This document shows, piece after piece, positions 24,721-36,299 of a stretch of 64,000 nucleotides of DNA. How positions within the stretch are numbered: the first letter of the stretch is position 1; every line of letters begins with the position of its first letter. The stretch is taken from contig JAMXBB010000006.1 of the NCBI GenBank assembly GCA_024138015.1, positions 76,414,135 through 76,478,134 on the forward strand. The letters run 5' to 3'. Both the position numbers and the translations under genes were made by a program. Origin of the DNA: Lumnitzera littorea (taxonomy: Eukaryota; Streptophyta; Magnoliopsida; Myrtales; Combretaceae). Below the pieces are notes generated by a model, which did not search any database, had not been told where the DNA came from, and saw only the letters and a program-made list of their open reading frames with translations.

Positions 24721-24889
24721 TTCGGCTAGTTATTCTTGATGAGGGGGATATTCATGGTGAAGAGGAAGGGGATTTCACTACAGGAGAGGTGGCAGAAGCG
24801 AATTTACCCATGGATTATAGTCTTGTGGAGTTGTCATTAATGGCTACTGATGGAATCTTAGCCTCCAACAGCTATGAAAATTAGACTCT

Positions 24890-25200
24890 TTGAGGACCAC
24901 CAATGTTAGTACTTATAGATAGTGGGGCAAGTCATAATTTCATTTCGTAAGCTATTGTTCAAGCATTGGGGTTGAGTATTACTAAGGTACAAGAGTTCGG
25001 GCTGAAGTTAGGAGATGGTTTTAGGGCTGTATTGAGTGGTTTTTGGAAGGGAGTTGAAGTGGATTTGGGCTCAGTGGTGATAACAATAGATTGTTTTATT
25101 TTTGAGCTAGGGTGAGTTGAGTTGATCTTATTTTGATAGTTTCTTGGTTAGAGACGTTGGATGAAGTGCAAGTTGATCAGGGTGAGATGTATATGAAGTT
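24890..25200 (+). pseudogene. E1 aspartic protease, broken
   Basis: PMLVLIDSGASHNFIS is read around 24900-24948; the catalytic D-S-G-A begins at 24918. The next part (LGLSITKVQEFGLKLGDG) matches retropepsins of plant gypsy elements. Stops follow. Confidence 0.7.
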
Positions 25201-25559
25201 TTGGACAAGTAAGTAGGTGACATAATAGGGGGACCCGACTCTTACTTATGTAACCTTGTCCTTTTGTGCATTATGGAAGATATGGGAGGCTAAGTTTTGT
25301 GGTAGTATGTAGTGGAAGAGAACATGAAAGTAGGAGGCCCCGAAATTCAAGGGATGAAGGAACCATTAGAGGAGTTTGCTGCTGGTTTTGAATCAGTTAC
25401 AAAGTTGCCGATGAACCATTGATCATTGGTTTCCTATCAAAGAGGGGGTGGGCCGGTGAAAGTGCAGCCATATTGCTATGCATGTGCTCAAAAGGGGAAA
25501 TAGAGAGATTGGTGGGAGAGATAGTGGTTGCCTATGTAATTCACCTTAGTAATTGCCTA

Positions 25560-26100
25560 TACTCAAGCCCAGTGGTATTTGTTAAGAAGAATAGTTTTAG
25601 GCACTTTTGCATGAGACTTAAGGGCTTCAAATAAGGTAACAATACCCAATAAATACCTCATTTCAGTGATAGAAGAGCAGTTAGATGAGTTACATGTTGC
25701 TAAGTACTTCTCTACAGTTGATTTGAGAGTGAAATATCACCAAACTAGGGTGAATAGGGAAGATATTCCTAAAATCGCGTTTAGAATGCACTAAGGGCAC
25801 TATGAGTTCCTTGTTATGCTTTTTGGACTCATTAATGCATTGGTGACATTGCAAGCAACAATGAGCGATATGCTTCTTTGCTTTTTATGAAAGTTTGTTT
25901 TGATTTTCTTTGATGATATATTAATTTATAGCTAGGATTGGGCTATCATCTAAAGCATCTATGAATTGTACTTGAGATGATGCCGAAGAATGTTTGCAAC
26001 CAACGTGAAGAGGTGCACATTTGGAAGGCTTTCACTCAAATATTTAGTCCATATAATTTTAGAATTAGCAGGATCGATTATGTCTTTTGTTAAAAAACTT
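25560..26100 (+). pseudogene. E1 reverse transcriptase, N-terminal and palm part
   Basis: Motifs read in several frames: SSPVVFVKKNSF (about 25571-25605), then a palm block with FFDDILIYS at about 25907-25933, so the Y/F-x-D-D aspartates are still present, and CTFGRLSLKYLVHII at about 26010-26055. Frameshifts and stops interrupt it. Thumb/connection sequence appears only after the inserted block. Confidence 0.7.
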
Positions 26101-26209
26101 TAATGCATCTTTGGAAGATTAAGGTGTCCAGTGGTGTTGAGTTTCTCGAGAAAAGAGATGGGTCAAGCTTGCATCCTATACTTAAATGGCATTAACTAAA
26201 GGCAAAAGA

Positions 26210-27450
26210 TAATAATAGATTTTTGAGACCTCATTTGCTGCTCAAACTATAGCAGGAAATGCTATCTTATAGTGGATCTATTTTTCTGCAAGACCTCCTT
26301 TAAAGTATCGTTACCGTAGGAGAGTTTAACTACCAAGTTTAGGATGGCTGCACAAGGTGGGCCCCCATAGAACAAAGCACACCCCTTTATTCTTATTCTT
26401 TTCTCCACTTTTAATGAAAAACCCTCGTCCTGCTTCCTATTCTTTATTGGGTCGGGACTTGAAGGCTTGAGGTGCCCTAGCTAGGATTCATCCTTTACCT
26501 AGTTAGCATAAATGTCTCAAACAATTAGAGTCAATAGTTTAGCGACCGTAACATTTAGCAACAGAAAAAATATTTAACCTAATAAGTGCTCTTCGAACTA
26601 AGCTAGATGGTCTCTTATTTAAGATAGATTTCGGACTAACGGAGAGACTGAGTTAAGCACTACAAAAATTAGCACAAGGATTTGTGCTAGAAAGGTTGAT
26701 ACGATTGATTTGATTCACTTGCCTTAAAGATTAGCGTTAGGCCCCTACTAATGATAGGATTAATTCAAATTCAAATCCGCAAATCTTCGAATCAATCGAC
26801 GAATATAACCTCCTTTCCAGTTCCCAATCTTTCTCACCTTGACCTTTGCTTCACTGGCTTGGCACACTCATACTAGGAATCAAAGAATGAACTCTACGCC
26901 CCCTATTGTTTGATCCAATATTGTTCGAGGATGAGCCCTGACTTCCATAGGTCCAGCTTTCTTACTATAAAATGACTACTACAAACAAAGGATGAAGGAG
27001 TAGAAAAGGAGGAGGAGGAGAAGGAGGAGCTAGCTTTAATGTGTGCTCAATCTTCCTCTCACGAGGACAAAAGCATGCTTTGTGATCAAACTAGAAAAAG
27101 ACTTTTGCGAAGACTATGGATAGTTGCTCCTTGAGTCACCCGAAGTGAGCCATTAGCCGAAAAAGTTCCTAAAAAAAGACTCCTCATCCTCTACTTCAAG
27201 AAATAGGACGATTGAAGTCACCAACGCACCTATAGAGAACTAAGTTGGCCGAGATTCTAGCTACTCGAATAGGAGTAGACTATGCAAAGATCTATCCTAG
27301 GGCTTCTCTCTATGAGGTCATCTATTTTTGTTTCGACGTTAGCGAGATCATTAATAAGTTCCTTGGTGGGGGTGGGTGCAGCAGCTACTTGGACATCTTC
27401 CTTTCTGTTGTTGCTAGTTCTTTCCAGTAAGTGTCATTGATTAGCTTACT
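26210..27450. other. higher-GC foreign block inside E1 (possible organellar DNA)
   Basis: It lies between the RT palm of E1 and its connection domain (LRG..FLGLIGYYWKF at about 27462-27510). The sequence does not look like gypsy coding DNA and is visibly richer in G and C than its surroundings, with stretches such as GGTGGGCCCCCATAG and a (GGA)n run near 27010. Plant mitochondrial intergenic DNA has this look, but I recognise no mitochondrial gene in it, so the origin is an inference. The 61-codon frame at 27245-27430 has no recognisable domain. Confidence 0.35.
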
Positions 27451-27459
27451 CTATGAACC

Positions 27460-27965
27460 ACTAAGGGGCTACATGGTTTTCTTGGACTAATCGGTTATTA
27501 TTGGAAGTTTACAAAAAATTATGGAAAAATTGTGTGACCATCGATAGATTCATTGAAAAAGGATGGGTTCAAGTGGAATGAAGAGACCAAAGTGGCTTCT
27601 GTACTTTATAGCATGCACTATCTAGTGCATCTATTGTAGCCATGCCTGATTTCTCTAATGAGTTTGTGATTGAGTTTGACTCCTTAACCCATGGAGTTGG
27701 GGCAGTTTTAGTGCAACTGGGGCAGCCCATAGCTTATATTAGTAAAGCTTTAGCCAACTTAATGTTGGCCAAATCAACATACGAGAATGAATTGATGGCT
27801 CTAGTGTTAGTTATATGACATTGGCATCCTTTTCTCTTGGGGCAACACTTCAAAATATATATGAATCAAAGGAGCCTAAGACACTTGCCACAACAACTCA
27901 TCACAACTCTTGATCAACAAAATTGGTTAGCCAAGTTGTTAGGATATGAATTGAAGTAATCTATG
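27460..27965 (+). pseudogene. E1 RT connection and RNase H, broken
   Basis: It resumes with FLGLIGYYWKFTKNYGKI, then VIEFDSLTHGVGAVLVQLGQPIAYISK (split by no stop here) and ENELMALVLVI followed by a TGA. The RNase H residues D (EFDS) and E (YENELM) are visible. It ends with the stop near 27957. Confidence 0.7.
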
Positions 27966-29560
27966 GGTTGGGAAAAGGAAAATGAGGCTGCTGATTCGCT
28001 CTTAAGAAAATATGATGAGCTCGAGTATGGAGGCATGGTAGACCCAATGTGGTTTGATTTGGTGCACATTGTGAATGAATGGCAAACTAACCCCCAGCTG
28101 GTCAAAATTCGAAAGAAGGTAGATGCTAGGTACTTGAGCGTAAAGGGTTGTGAAATGTAGAGAGGGGTGTTGCTATTTATACTATGGTAGGTTGGTTATC
28201 TTAGCTAAGTCTCAATGGAAACCGCAACTTGTGGTTGAAATGCACTCATCTTCAATGGAAGGACTCTCTGGGGCATAGTAGACTTATTGTTGATGCGTAT
28301 ATTGAATTGGCATGAAGAGAGATATTTATCAATTTGTGGTTGAGTGTGACATTTGTCAATGGAGCAAATATTAGGTGATGATGCTAATGGGTTTGTTGAG
28401 TTTGTCGCCAATTCTAAGTGCTGTATGGGAAGATATTTTATTAGATTTTATTGTAGACTTTCTAAAATCATGAGTGTACAAGGTGATGTTTGTTGTTGAT
28501 AGGCTATTGAAATACAATCACTTTATCTTGCTTAAACACCCCTTTTGGGCTAGAACAGTAGCTAGAACCTTTGCAAGAGAGGTAGTACACTTGTATGGTG
28601 TTCTACACACAATACTTAGCGATTGTTGCTCAACTTTCATGATCTTATTTTGGTCTGAGTTGTTTCGCTTGATGGAGATTAAGTTGATCATGCATTTTCC
28701 CAATCATCTTGAGATTGATTGGCAGACAGAGGTGCTAAATAGAATACTCGAGGCATATCTTTGGTGCTATACATCTATGCAGCCAAGAGAGTGGGTGAAT
28801 TTGATCCATTGGTGGAATTCTAGTACAATACATTATTCCATAGTGTAAGGCAGATCACTCCCTTTAAGGCAATTTATGGGTGGCCTTCTCCTAAATTGTC
28901 TAAATTTATATTGGGGAAAACTATGGTAAATGCTATGGTGGATGAATTAGTGGCTTGGTATGAGATTCTAAGATAGCTATAATGTAATTTGTGAAGAGCC
29001 CAAAACTATGGTAAATGCTATGGTGGATGAACTGATGGCTTGGTATAAGATTTTAAGATAGCTACAATGTAATTTGCAAAGAGCCCAAAATCATATGGTG
29101 AAGTATGCAAATTAGCATCGAAGGGAAATAAGCTTTGAGAGTGGTGGTTGGGTCTATTTAAAGCTCCGATCTAGTTGCCAAGGAAGTGTAGCTAAGCACA
29201 TCGATCCTAAGCTTACAGCTTGCTTCTCTAGGTTACTTCAAGTGGAAAAGAAGGTAAGAATAGCTAACATATAAGTTATTATTGCCATTGAGAAGCCGAC
29301 TACACCTTGTTTTTCATGTCTTGTTACTTAAGAATGCTATGGTAAGCCAAACTGTGGAGGCAACCCTTCCTAGTGACTAGGGTGTGTGTGACGTGCTATG
29401 GGCACAACTGAGCAAGATTTTGGTTGAAAGGTTATAGAGGGACAGAGGGGTGGATGTGCCTTAAGTCTTGGTGCAATGGCATGATTGTTAGTGCGATGAG
29501 TCTTCATGGGTGGATGCTGATGTGTTTTAGCCATAGTATCCTCACTTCGGCTTTAGGGAC
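27963..29560 (+). pseudogene. E1 integrase and C-terminal region, broken
   Basis: The linker (27963-28160) is open. The integrase core lies at 28474-28848 in one frame, with VVDRLLKYNHF, LSDCCSTF and NRILEAYL, so the three acidic catalytic residues are present. An 85-bp duplication and stops follow. The C-terminal part at 29140-29560 has motifs such as GGWVYLKL and a degenerate W..H..... tail leading to the 3' LTR. Confidence 0.7.
28917..29086. repeat. 85-bp tandem duplication in E1 integrase
   Basis: 28917-29001 and 29002-29086 both start AAAACTATGGTAAATGCTAT and run in parallel with about seven mismatches. It is older than the duplication at 23116. Confidence 0.9.
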
Positions 29561-29586
29561 AAATCTAGTTTTGGTGAGTAGGGTGT

Positions 29587-29744
29587 TGATAAGACCATAG
29601 TTGGGCCTAAAGACCATGAACCCAATTTTAAGGCTCTCCTTTGGGAAGAGATTTGATGAAAATAAAAGGTAAATGCCTAATTGCTAGTGCAATACATCAT
29701 TGGTAAATATATCACAGCAGAGGAAAAATAGAGGACTTTCACTA
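29587..29744 (+). mobile_element. E1 3' LTR, left part
   Basis: It matches the first part of the E1 5' LTR through TAGAG..TTCACTA and stops where TGATATGATACC begins at 29745, the start of E2's LTR. E2 therefore inserted into this LTR. A weak match to the missing rest (TAGTTGCAAACTTT near 36235) may be its continuation. Confidence 0.65.
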
Positions 29745-30208
29745 TGATATGATACCAAAGGTGCAAGCCCCTATAATCAATGCGTATCAAAGGAGAAAAA
29801 GGGGAGATAGGGGTTCAGGTGGCACTTAGCCATTGTGTTGTAGGTGCAGGGTAGGGGCTATGTATGGGATGTGGTGTGATTTATGGGTGTGGGTATAAAT
29901 AAATAGGCATATCGATAAGATGGGGGGAAGTGCAGTAGCACGGGTTGGTTAATGTGGCAAGTTGGTTAAAAATAAAGAAGATTCTAAGGTGGCAAGTGGT
30001 GCTCCTTGGGATTTAAATAAGGGCAAAGTTTGTTAGGGGGTCATCACATTTTTCTTTGCCATATTTTTCATTCAGTTTGTTGGGCTTCTAGCTGGGCTTC
30101 TAGCTGAGCTCCTTCACTTGTTGAGTCTTAGACTTAGGTAACTAAATTCCCCATTTCTCTTTTCTTCCTTATAAAGGTTTTTTATCAGCTTCTTGCTCTG
30201 TGAATCAT
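29745..30208 (+). mobile_element. E2 5' LTR
   Basis: It starts TGATATGATACC, like the LTR at 35689 (TGATATGACACC). A TATA box (GTATAAATAAATAGG) lies near 29890-29905. It ends just before the primer-site sequence TTGGCGCTGTC at 30214. The part 29885-30047 occurs reversed at 31512-31680. Confidence 0.65.
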
Positions 30209-30213
30209 ATTAA

Positions 30214-31511
30214 TTGGCGCTGTCTTTTGGGAACCTACCCAAGAACTCTAGTATCTTTGTTGCGCCATGACTTGCATTTTGTTTTGATTGGAGGAGTTAG
30301 AACGGAAAACCAGGAAGCACATGAGGAGTAGATGGATGTTTAACAGCAGTTAACTGCACTTAATTTAAAAGCCTCTCCATGTGACACCCGCTTTTTCTTT
30401 GCAAGGTGGTGTTGGAGCAAGAGTCAGTGAAGGGATGGAGAAACCCAAGCTCAATCGGACTAATTTTGCTGCAATAAATGTGGGTTCTGCCATGGGATCT
30501 TCTTAGCACCATGGTCAACAAAGAGAGGAAACGGTTGTCTTATGCCAAGTATTTGGACAAACGAGTTAAGGGATTATGTTTTAGATGTAATCAGCCATTC
30601 TCCGCCAACCACAGATGTCCAAATAGATCACTTTGTTTAATGGTAATGGAAGAGGAACCTGATGTCAAGGAGTGCTGGGAAGTTTAAGGCGGCAGAACGA
30701 GTACCATTGAAGAAGAGCACATAGTGGATGAGCAAAGTAATGAAATAACTTTGTATCTTTGACTCTTAGAGGGTTTAATGGCTCATGCACTATGAAGTTC
30801 AAAGTCGAATTGTAGGGTATGCCACTTACAATCATGATAGATAGTGGCACAAGTCATTTATATTTCAAAGTCATTAGTAGGGAGTTTGTTGCTACCAGTC
30901 GTGCCCACTCGGCCTTTTATTGTAACTCTCAATGATGCACATAGTATTGAATCAGACGGCATCTGTTGTGTTGTCTGTTTGGGTCTAGGGGAATTCTTGA
31001 TAATTGTGGATTGCTATGTGTTAAAATTAGTCGGAGTGGATGTTATACTTAGGGTAGCTTGATTACGAACTTTAGGGGAAATTCGGGTAGACTAGAGCAA
31101 ATGACAATGAAACTTCCTTTGGGCATCAGTTCTTGCTGTTGGGAGATCCTACTTTGTGCAAATCTCCTATTTCATATATATCCTTGAGTAATTTGGATGA
31201 TGTAGATGAATGTATCCTTTTGTGGTTATTTGAGGATGCTGAACATAAAGCTAATGTGGCAGTTGATAGCCAACTTGAGGCTTTATTGACTGAATTTTTG
31301 AAGAAAAAGTGGGCCTACCACCCCCTCCACCCATTGATCATAAAATTCCCTTGAAATGTGGAAAGTGCTTCTATTAACGTGAAGCTGTATAGGTATGCTT
31401 TTACACAAAAATGAGATCGAAAAGATTGTGAAAGATATACTGCTTGTGGGGATAATACGACCAAGCACTAGTCCATTTTCTAGTCCGGATATACTAGTTA
31501 AGAAGAAAAGT
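30214..31511 (+). mobile_element. E2 interior: gag, protease, start of RT; truncated
   Basis: Primer-site sequence TTGGCGCTGTC at 30214 and GGGAACC, as in many plant gypsy elements. Gag fragments follow. A zinc knuckle is read at 30580-30627 (CFRCNQPFSANHRC), protease with D-S-G-T at 30840-30851, and the RT start IIRPSTSPFSSP at about 31455-31490 with ILVKKKS. At 31511 RT stops abruptly at TGATGATCCCCC. Stops and shifts are present throughout. Confidence 0.65.
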
Positions 31512-31680
31512 GTGATGATCCCCCTAACAAACTTTGCTCCTTATTTAAATCCCAAAAAGCGCCACTTGTCACCTTGGAATCTTTTTTATTTTTAACCAAC
31601 TTACCACATCAGCCATCTTATGCTATTGCACTTCCCGCTATCTTATTGATTTGTCTTATTTATTTATATCACATACCTAC
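31512..31680 (-). mobile_element. inverted LTR fragment
   Basis: This is the reverse complement of 29885-30047, part of E2's LTR, with roughly 80 percent identity by eye (shared: CCCCTAACAAACTTTGC, ATTTAAATCCCAA, ATTTTTAACCAACTT). It joins E2's truncated RT directly to E3's LTR, marking a rearrangement. Confidence 0.7.
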
Positions 31681-32256
31681 ACACGCCTAACTGTGTTGCG
31701 GGTGCAGAGTGGGGGGTATGTGTGTGTGTGGGTGCATGCGTGGGTGTATGAGTTAGGCATGATACAACCCTTAAACCCTATAAGCCTTTACTCCATGTAT
31801 ATAAGAGATGTTAGTAGAGGGTGTGTTGTGTTTTATTGTGTTGTACAGTTTGTAGTGTGTGTTGTGATTGTGTCGAGTGTGTCGTGCTGTGCTGTGTAGT
31901 CTGTGTTGTGTAAGGAGTGCAGTTTGTAGTGTGTGTGATGTAGTGTTGTGTAGTCTGTAGGTGTGTGCTTGTGTTGTACTGTTCTGTTGGCTACTCTTTT
32001 ATGTAGCAATGGCAGAATAGTGATTGTAGTAGAGGAAGTCCTATAAATAGTAGATGAGGAGGAATAATAGTTAGTTAGGAAGTTGGTTAGTTACTGAGTT
32101 GTCAAGGAAGACTTGTGCAGTAAGGGATATGCTCTTGTTTTCTACTACAAGTCTGGCTTGTGAAGTGCCATTGGTGAATTGCTTTGCAAGAATCCTATCT
32201 GAAGTGCAAGTAATCTGTTCTTGATAATTCTTTGTTGTTGTAAACCCTAAGTTGCA
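31681..32256 (+). mobile_element. E3 5' LTR (GT-rich), probably truncated
   Basis: The beginning resembles E2's LTR (TGTGTTG.GGGTGCAG). A long TGTG/TGTT-rich stretch runs to about 31980, then a TATA box (CTATAAATAG at 32041) and AAACCCTAAGTTGCA before the primer site TTGGCACTGTCTGTGGGAA at 32261. The 3' counterpart at 35689 is likewise GT-rich with ATAAATAG and AAACCCTAA, but the two have diverged strongly. Confidence 0.6.
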
Positions 32257-32260
32257 TCAA

Positions 32261-33642
32261 TTGGCACTGTCTGTGGGAAATTCATTACCACAAGGAGATA
32301 GAAATGATTAGAATGGAATCTAGGGTTGAATACTTGGAGAAAAACTTAAGTTCATTGAAGCAAAATATAAATTCTGTGAAAGAGGACTTAAAAAGTAAAT
32401 TTCACTGAGCTTCAACATCAGATTTCGGTTGTGGAAAGGAATTCTGCAGCTAGTAATACTTCATTGAAAGCCTCAATCACTGGAATAGAGGCTACATTGG
32501 TGTCGATAAGTAGAAATCAAGTTGTTAATGAGAAGTTGAAGGAAAAAGTGGATTCCACTTTGGGGAGCAGGATCTGACCTAGACGAGGGGGAGAGATTCC
32601 TGATGACGTGTTTCTTGTAGAGTCAGATGACGAGATTTGACCTTATGCTACTTCCACAGCTACTATTCCAACTTTCTAAGGTGAAGATCCCCTACATTGG
32701 TTCACTATGATCGATCAATATTTTGAGATCCAGCATGTAAGAGGGGAATGCAAGGTTACATTGGCTTTGATGGGATAGAAAGGCTGTACCGTGTTATTGG
32801 CAAAAAATGCTTAAGAAGAGGATACTGCATTTGGATTGGGAATTGTTTAAACGGGAATTTTTAATGTGATATGTAGGGTTATCAGCTGGAAATCCGTTTG
32901 TTACAATTTCCACTCTTTGACAAACTTAGACAGTGGGTGCATTTTTGGAATCATTTGAAACATTGACAGCACAAATCCCAGACATTACAGAAATGCAAAT
33001 GTTAGGGTATTTTTTAGGTGGTCTAAGAGAAGATATACGGCTGAGGGTTCAAACGTTGTGCTCTGTTTCATTGGCTGATGCGATTGAATTGGCTTTGAGT
33101 ATTGAGAAGGAATTTGAACATGATATTTTCCTATTGAATGAGAGTTGTGTGGCAAATACTTCTGTTGCTTGTTATCATCCTCCTGCATATTCTCAAGCAA
33201 TCATTAGTCCACATTCCAATTCGGCGTGGAAACAACCAATGGGTGCGGTGTCTGGGGGTGTTGGTTTTCAACCCCAGAATATGCAGCACAAGCGACCACC
33301 AAAGTATTCTAAGGACAATTCATTTGCTGCACCTCTAGCTCAACATTCAGCAGTAGTAGTGTGAGACCACAGCAGCAGTAATGGGGACCAAAACAAATGA
33401 TGTTCTCTGAATATTTGGACAGAAAAAATAAGGGTTTGTGCTTTAAATGCAAGCAACCCTCCCAACCTGTACATAAGCGTCCAAATAAGACTATAAGAGT
33501 CTTGATTCTTGAAGAGGATGATAAAACGGAGGAGCATTGGGTTGAGTTGCAAGAACCACAGCAAGTTGGAAAAGACTTGGAAAAATTGCCAATTGATTCT
33601 GAGTTATCCTTGTTGGCTATTAATGGATTTAATGTTCCATGA
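32261..33642 (+). pseudogene. E3 gag, broken
   Basis: Primer site at 32261. The N-terminal coiled coil (MESRVEYLEKNLSSLKQNI) begins at about 32310. The gag domain lies at 32680-33120 with a frameshift, followed by an open run of 143 codons (32933-33364). The zinc knuckle at about 33437-33480 reads CFKCKQPSQPVHKR, in which the last cysteine is replaced by arginine. The C-terminal acidic linker to protease ends at 33642. Confidence 0.7.
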
Positions 33643-33659
33643 GCACTAAAATTTCGTGG

Positions 33660-34200
33660 AATATTGGAGAGACTAGTGGTTTTTATTTTAGTGGATAGTG
33701 GAGTGAGTCATAATTTCATTATCCTCTAGCTTGGTGCAGAAGCTTAATTTGATCGTTGATCCTACTATGCCATTTGATGTGAAGTTAGGTGATGGAAGAA
33801 TGGTGAGTTCTAGTGGTTTATGCCATAAACTGAAGATGTAAGTTGGGACTCTTGATATTACTGTGGATTGCTATATTTTTGAATTGGGAGCTGTAGATGT
33901 AATTCTTGTGGTAGCTTGGCTCCAAACACTTGGTCAGATTAAGATGGATTGGAGTAGAATGAGCATGAAAATTTTCAAGGATAAAAAAAAAAGCATGTAT
34001 TAGTGGGGGATCCTTCTTTGTATAAATCTCAAATTACTTTCAAAAGTTTGAAGCAAATGGACAACTGGGTGCATTGCAGTTTGTTGGTTCAAATTGACAA
34101 GTGGAATTTTGGGGTTGTATTGGACGATCACAATGTGGAAATAAGCAAACTACTTGAGGAATTTGCTGATGTGTATGCTGAAATATTAAGAAAATGATTT
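33660..34200 (+). pseudogene. E3 protease and start of RT, broken
   Basis: VDSGVSHNFI with the catalytic D-S-G at 33694. After shifts there is an open run at 34003-34197 (GDPSLYKSQITFKSL ... LLEEFADVYAE), the linker that precedes RT. RT itself does not follow. Confidence 0.65.
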
Positions 34201-34460
34201 CCTCCTTTTAAAAATGAAATCACTTTGCTCATGTTTCATTAACATTCATGATGGATACCCTCAATGTTTGCTATTGGCTACCATCTTTGCCTTCTACTAT
34301 TTCTTGCTACTAAACATGTTTGGTAATTGCAACATCATCAGATTACTATGATAACATTTGGCAATTCTAGAGTTTAAAAAATAACAAATATAGAAATGGT
34401 TTGGAAAACATTTTTTTATGAAACAAATGCACCCATGTATTCATATCATTGACTGCTGGA
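34200..34460. other. unassigned segment replacing E3 RT and RNase H
   Basis: About 260 AT-rich bases without coding character lie between the pre-RT linker and the integrase zinc-binding region. RT and RNase H, about 1.3 kb in related elements, are missing. Confidence 0.5.
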
Positions 34461-35688
34461 TGCTATATCGGTGCTATTTATATTGGATCCTTCCCTTGTG
34501 GCTAATGTATACTGGAATGGCTTGAAGAAGGACGTGGAGAAGTATGTGGCTTCTTGTGCTATTTGTCAAAGGCAAAAATATCTTATACTCTCTCCTTTTT
34601 GCTTCTCTCCTTTACCTATTCCTATTGCTATTTAGAAAGACATTTCAATGGACTTTATTTTCAGGCTTCCTAGATCAAAGGTTTATGATATTGTCTTAGT
34701 TGTGGTCGATCTTTCTCGAAGTACAGCCATTTTTTGCTGCTGAAACATACTTGTAATGCATGGGTTGTGGCTGAACTTTTTGTCAAGGAAGTGCTTCTGC
34801 TTCATGGTATGCCAAAAACAATTGTAAGTGTCCATGATCCTCTATTTGTAAGTGGATTTTAGTGCGAGTTATCTCAATTGCGGGGTACAAAACTTCATTT
34901 TATTACCTCTTACCAGTTATCACCAGTAAACGGATGGGCAAACCAAGGTCTTGAATGTACCTTTGCTGTTTTGCTTCCAATCACATGAAGCAATGTTCCT
35001 CATGGATTCCTTGGATTGAGTTCCATTATAATACATCTTTTTATGCCACTGCTAAGATGACTCCTTTTGAAATTGTTTATGGATGCCCTCCTCCAACTTT
35101 ATCATCCTTTGTCGATTGTGAGATTTCCAATGATAAGTTGCATGCTGCTTTGTATGCTAGAGATGAGATCTTACAGGAACTTAAACGCAATTCGCAACAT
35201 GCACAGGCTCTTAATTGCAAGCAAGCTAATAAACATTGTTGACACAGAATTTTCTGTGAGAGATTGAGTTTTTCTCCGTCTCCGTCCTAATTTACACTAG
35301 AAAATGGTAGCTAAGGATTATTGCAAGCTGTCTCCTCAATATTTTGGTCCATTCCAGGTGACTGAAAAGGTGAGAAGTGTTGCTTATAAGCTGAAGTTAC
35401 CTAGTGGTTGTCGAGTCCATCTGGTTTTTCATGTTTCCCTCCCCAAGCGCTCTGTCCGTTCTTTTCCTGTGCCTTTTGAATTGCCATCATATTTATTTCC
35501 TGAAGCTGATTGTTATGAAACCATCTTGTGGCCATCTTGGATTGACGTTTTAAGGAGGTTCCTCAAGTGTTGGTTCAATGGCAGGGCAGATCTCCACATG
35601 AAGGTACATGGATGGATAAACTTTCCTTTCAACTTCAATTTCCAGATTTTGTCCTTGAGGACAAGGACAATGTTGAGGGGGGAGGCAT
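34460..35688 (+). pseudogene. E3 integrase, GPY/F module and chromodomain, broken
   Basis: The zinc-binding part reads YWNGLKKDVEKYVASCAICQ at about 34510-34570. Core fragments follow (SMDFIFRLPRS; TDGQTKVLN; WIPWIEFHYNTSF in an open run at 34955-35242). The C-terminal region at 35304-35480 has YFGPFQVTEKV and VHLVFHVS (the GPY/F module). A shifted frame at about 35570-35660 reads WQGRSPHEGTWMDKL, the core of a chromodomain, and VLEDKD. This places E3 in the chromovirus branch of Ty3/gypsy. The polypurine tract GAGGGGGGAGGC at 35676-35686 precedes the 3' LTR. Confidence 0.75.
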
Positions 35689-36205
35689 TGATATGACACC
35701 ACATCATCAACTCCTATTTTGTGTGTTTACATGAGGAGTTGTAAGAATGGATCTTCGGATCCTTTATCTCAATAGTGTGTTATGTATTGTTGTGGGGCGT
35801 GTGTGTGTTGTGTATGTGTGTTGAGTGTTGTGTTGGTGTTATGGTGTTCTAGTGTTGTGTTGATTGCTCTGGTGGTGTGTGGTGCTGTATGGTGTTGTGT
35901 ATCTGGGTTGGGTGTTATGTATTTGGGGTGCTGTTGTGTTCTGGAGTTGGGTTGATCTGGTTCATGTAAAGAGTTGTGGAGTGGGAGTGTGGTATTTGCT
36001 GACATGGAAAGTGGTAGAATGGGAGTATTCTTTTGATGCCAGCTGGCATTATAAATAGGAAATATCAAGTAAGTTGGGGAGCCCATTTTTCTGCAACTTA
36101 TTCTTTTCCTTAGCTGAGCAAATCTGCTCAGGATCTCCTCTCTCAGCTGAGCAACTTGTTCAGGTAATTGTTCTCTTTCTTCCTTTGACTACAAACCCTA
36201 ATTCA
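35689..36205 (+). mobile_element. E3 3' LTR
   Basis: It starts TGATATGACACC directly after the polypurine tract and ends at about AAACCCTAATTCA. A GT-rich body (35775-35950) and TATA-like CATTATAAATAGG at about 36048 are present. No clear target duplication is seen with the left end of E2. Confidence 0.7.
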
Positions 36206-36299
36206 TCTAGTGGATATGATTTGAAATCATATTAGTAGTTGCAAACTTTCTATGGTTGCCTCGTCCTGCCTTAGTTCATCTTGATGTGTTAAAATACTC

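Larger units (their letters stand above)
23229..29744 (+). mobile_element. E1: decayed Ty3/gypsy retrotransposon in intron 3
   Basis: LTRs beginning TGATAGGACTATAGTTGGGCC (23229) and TGATAAGACCATAGTTGGGCC (29587) flank gag, zinc knuckle, protease, RT, RNase H, integrase and a C-terminal part in gypsy order (integrase after RNase H), all on the plus strand. Every domain contains stops. The 5' LTR is about 307 bp. The 3' LTR is interrupted after about 158 bp by E2. A foreign block of about 1.2 kb separates RT from the RT connection region. The target duplication cannot be confirmed because the 3' end lies beyond the nested elements. Confidence 0.8.
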
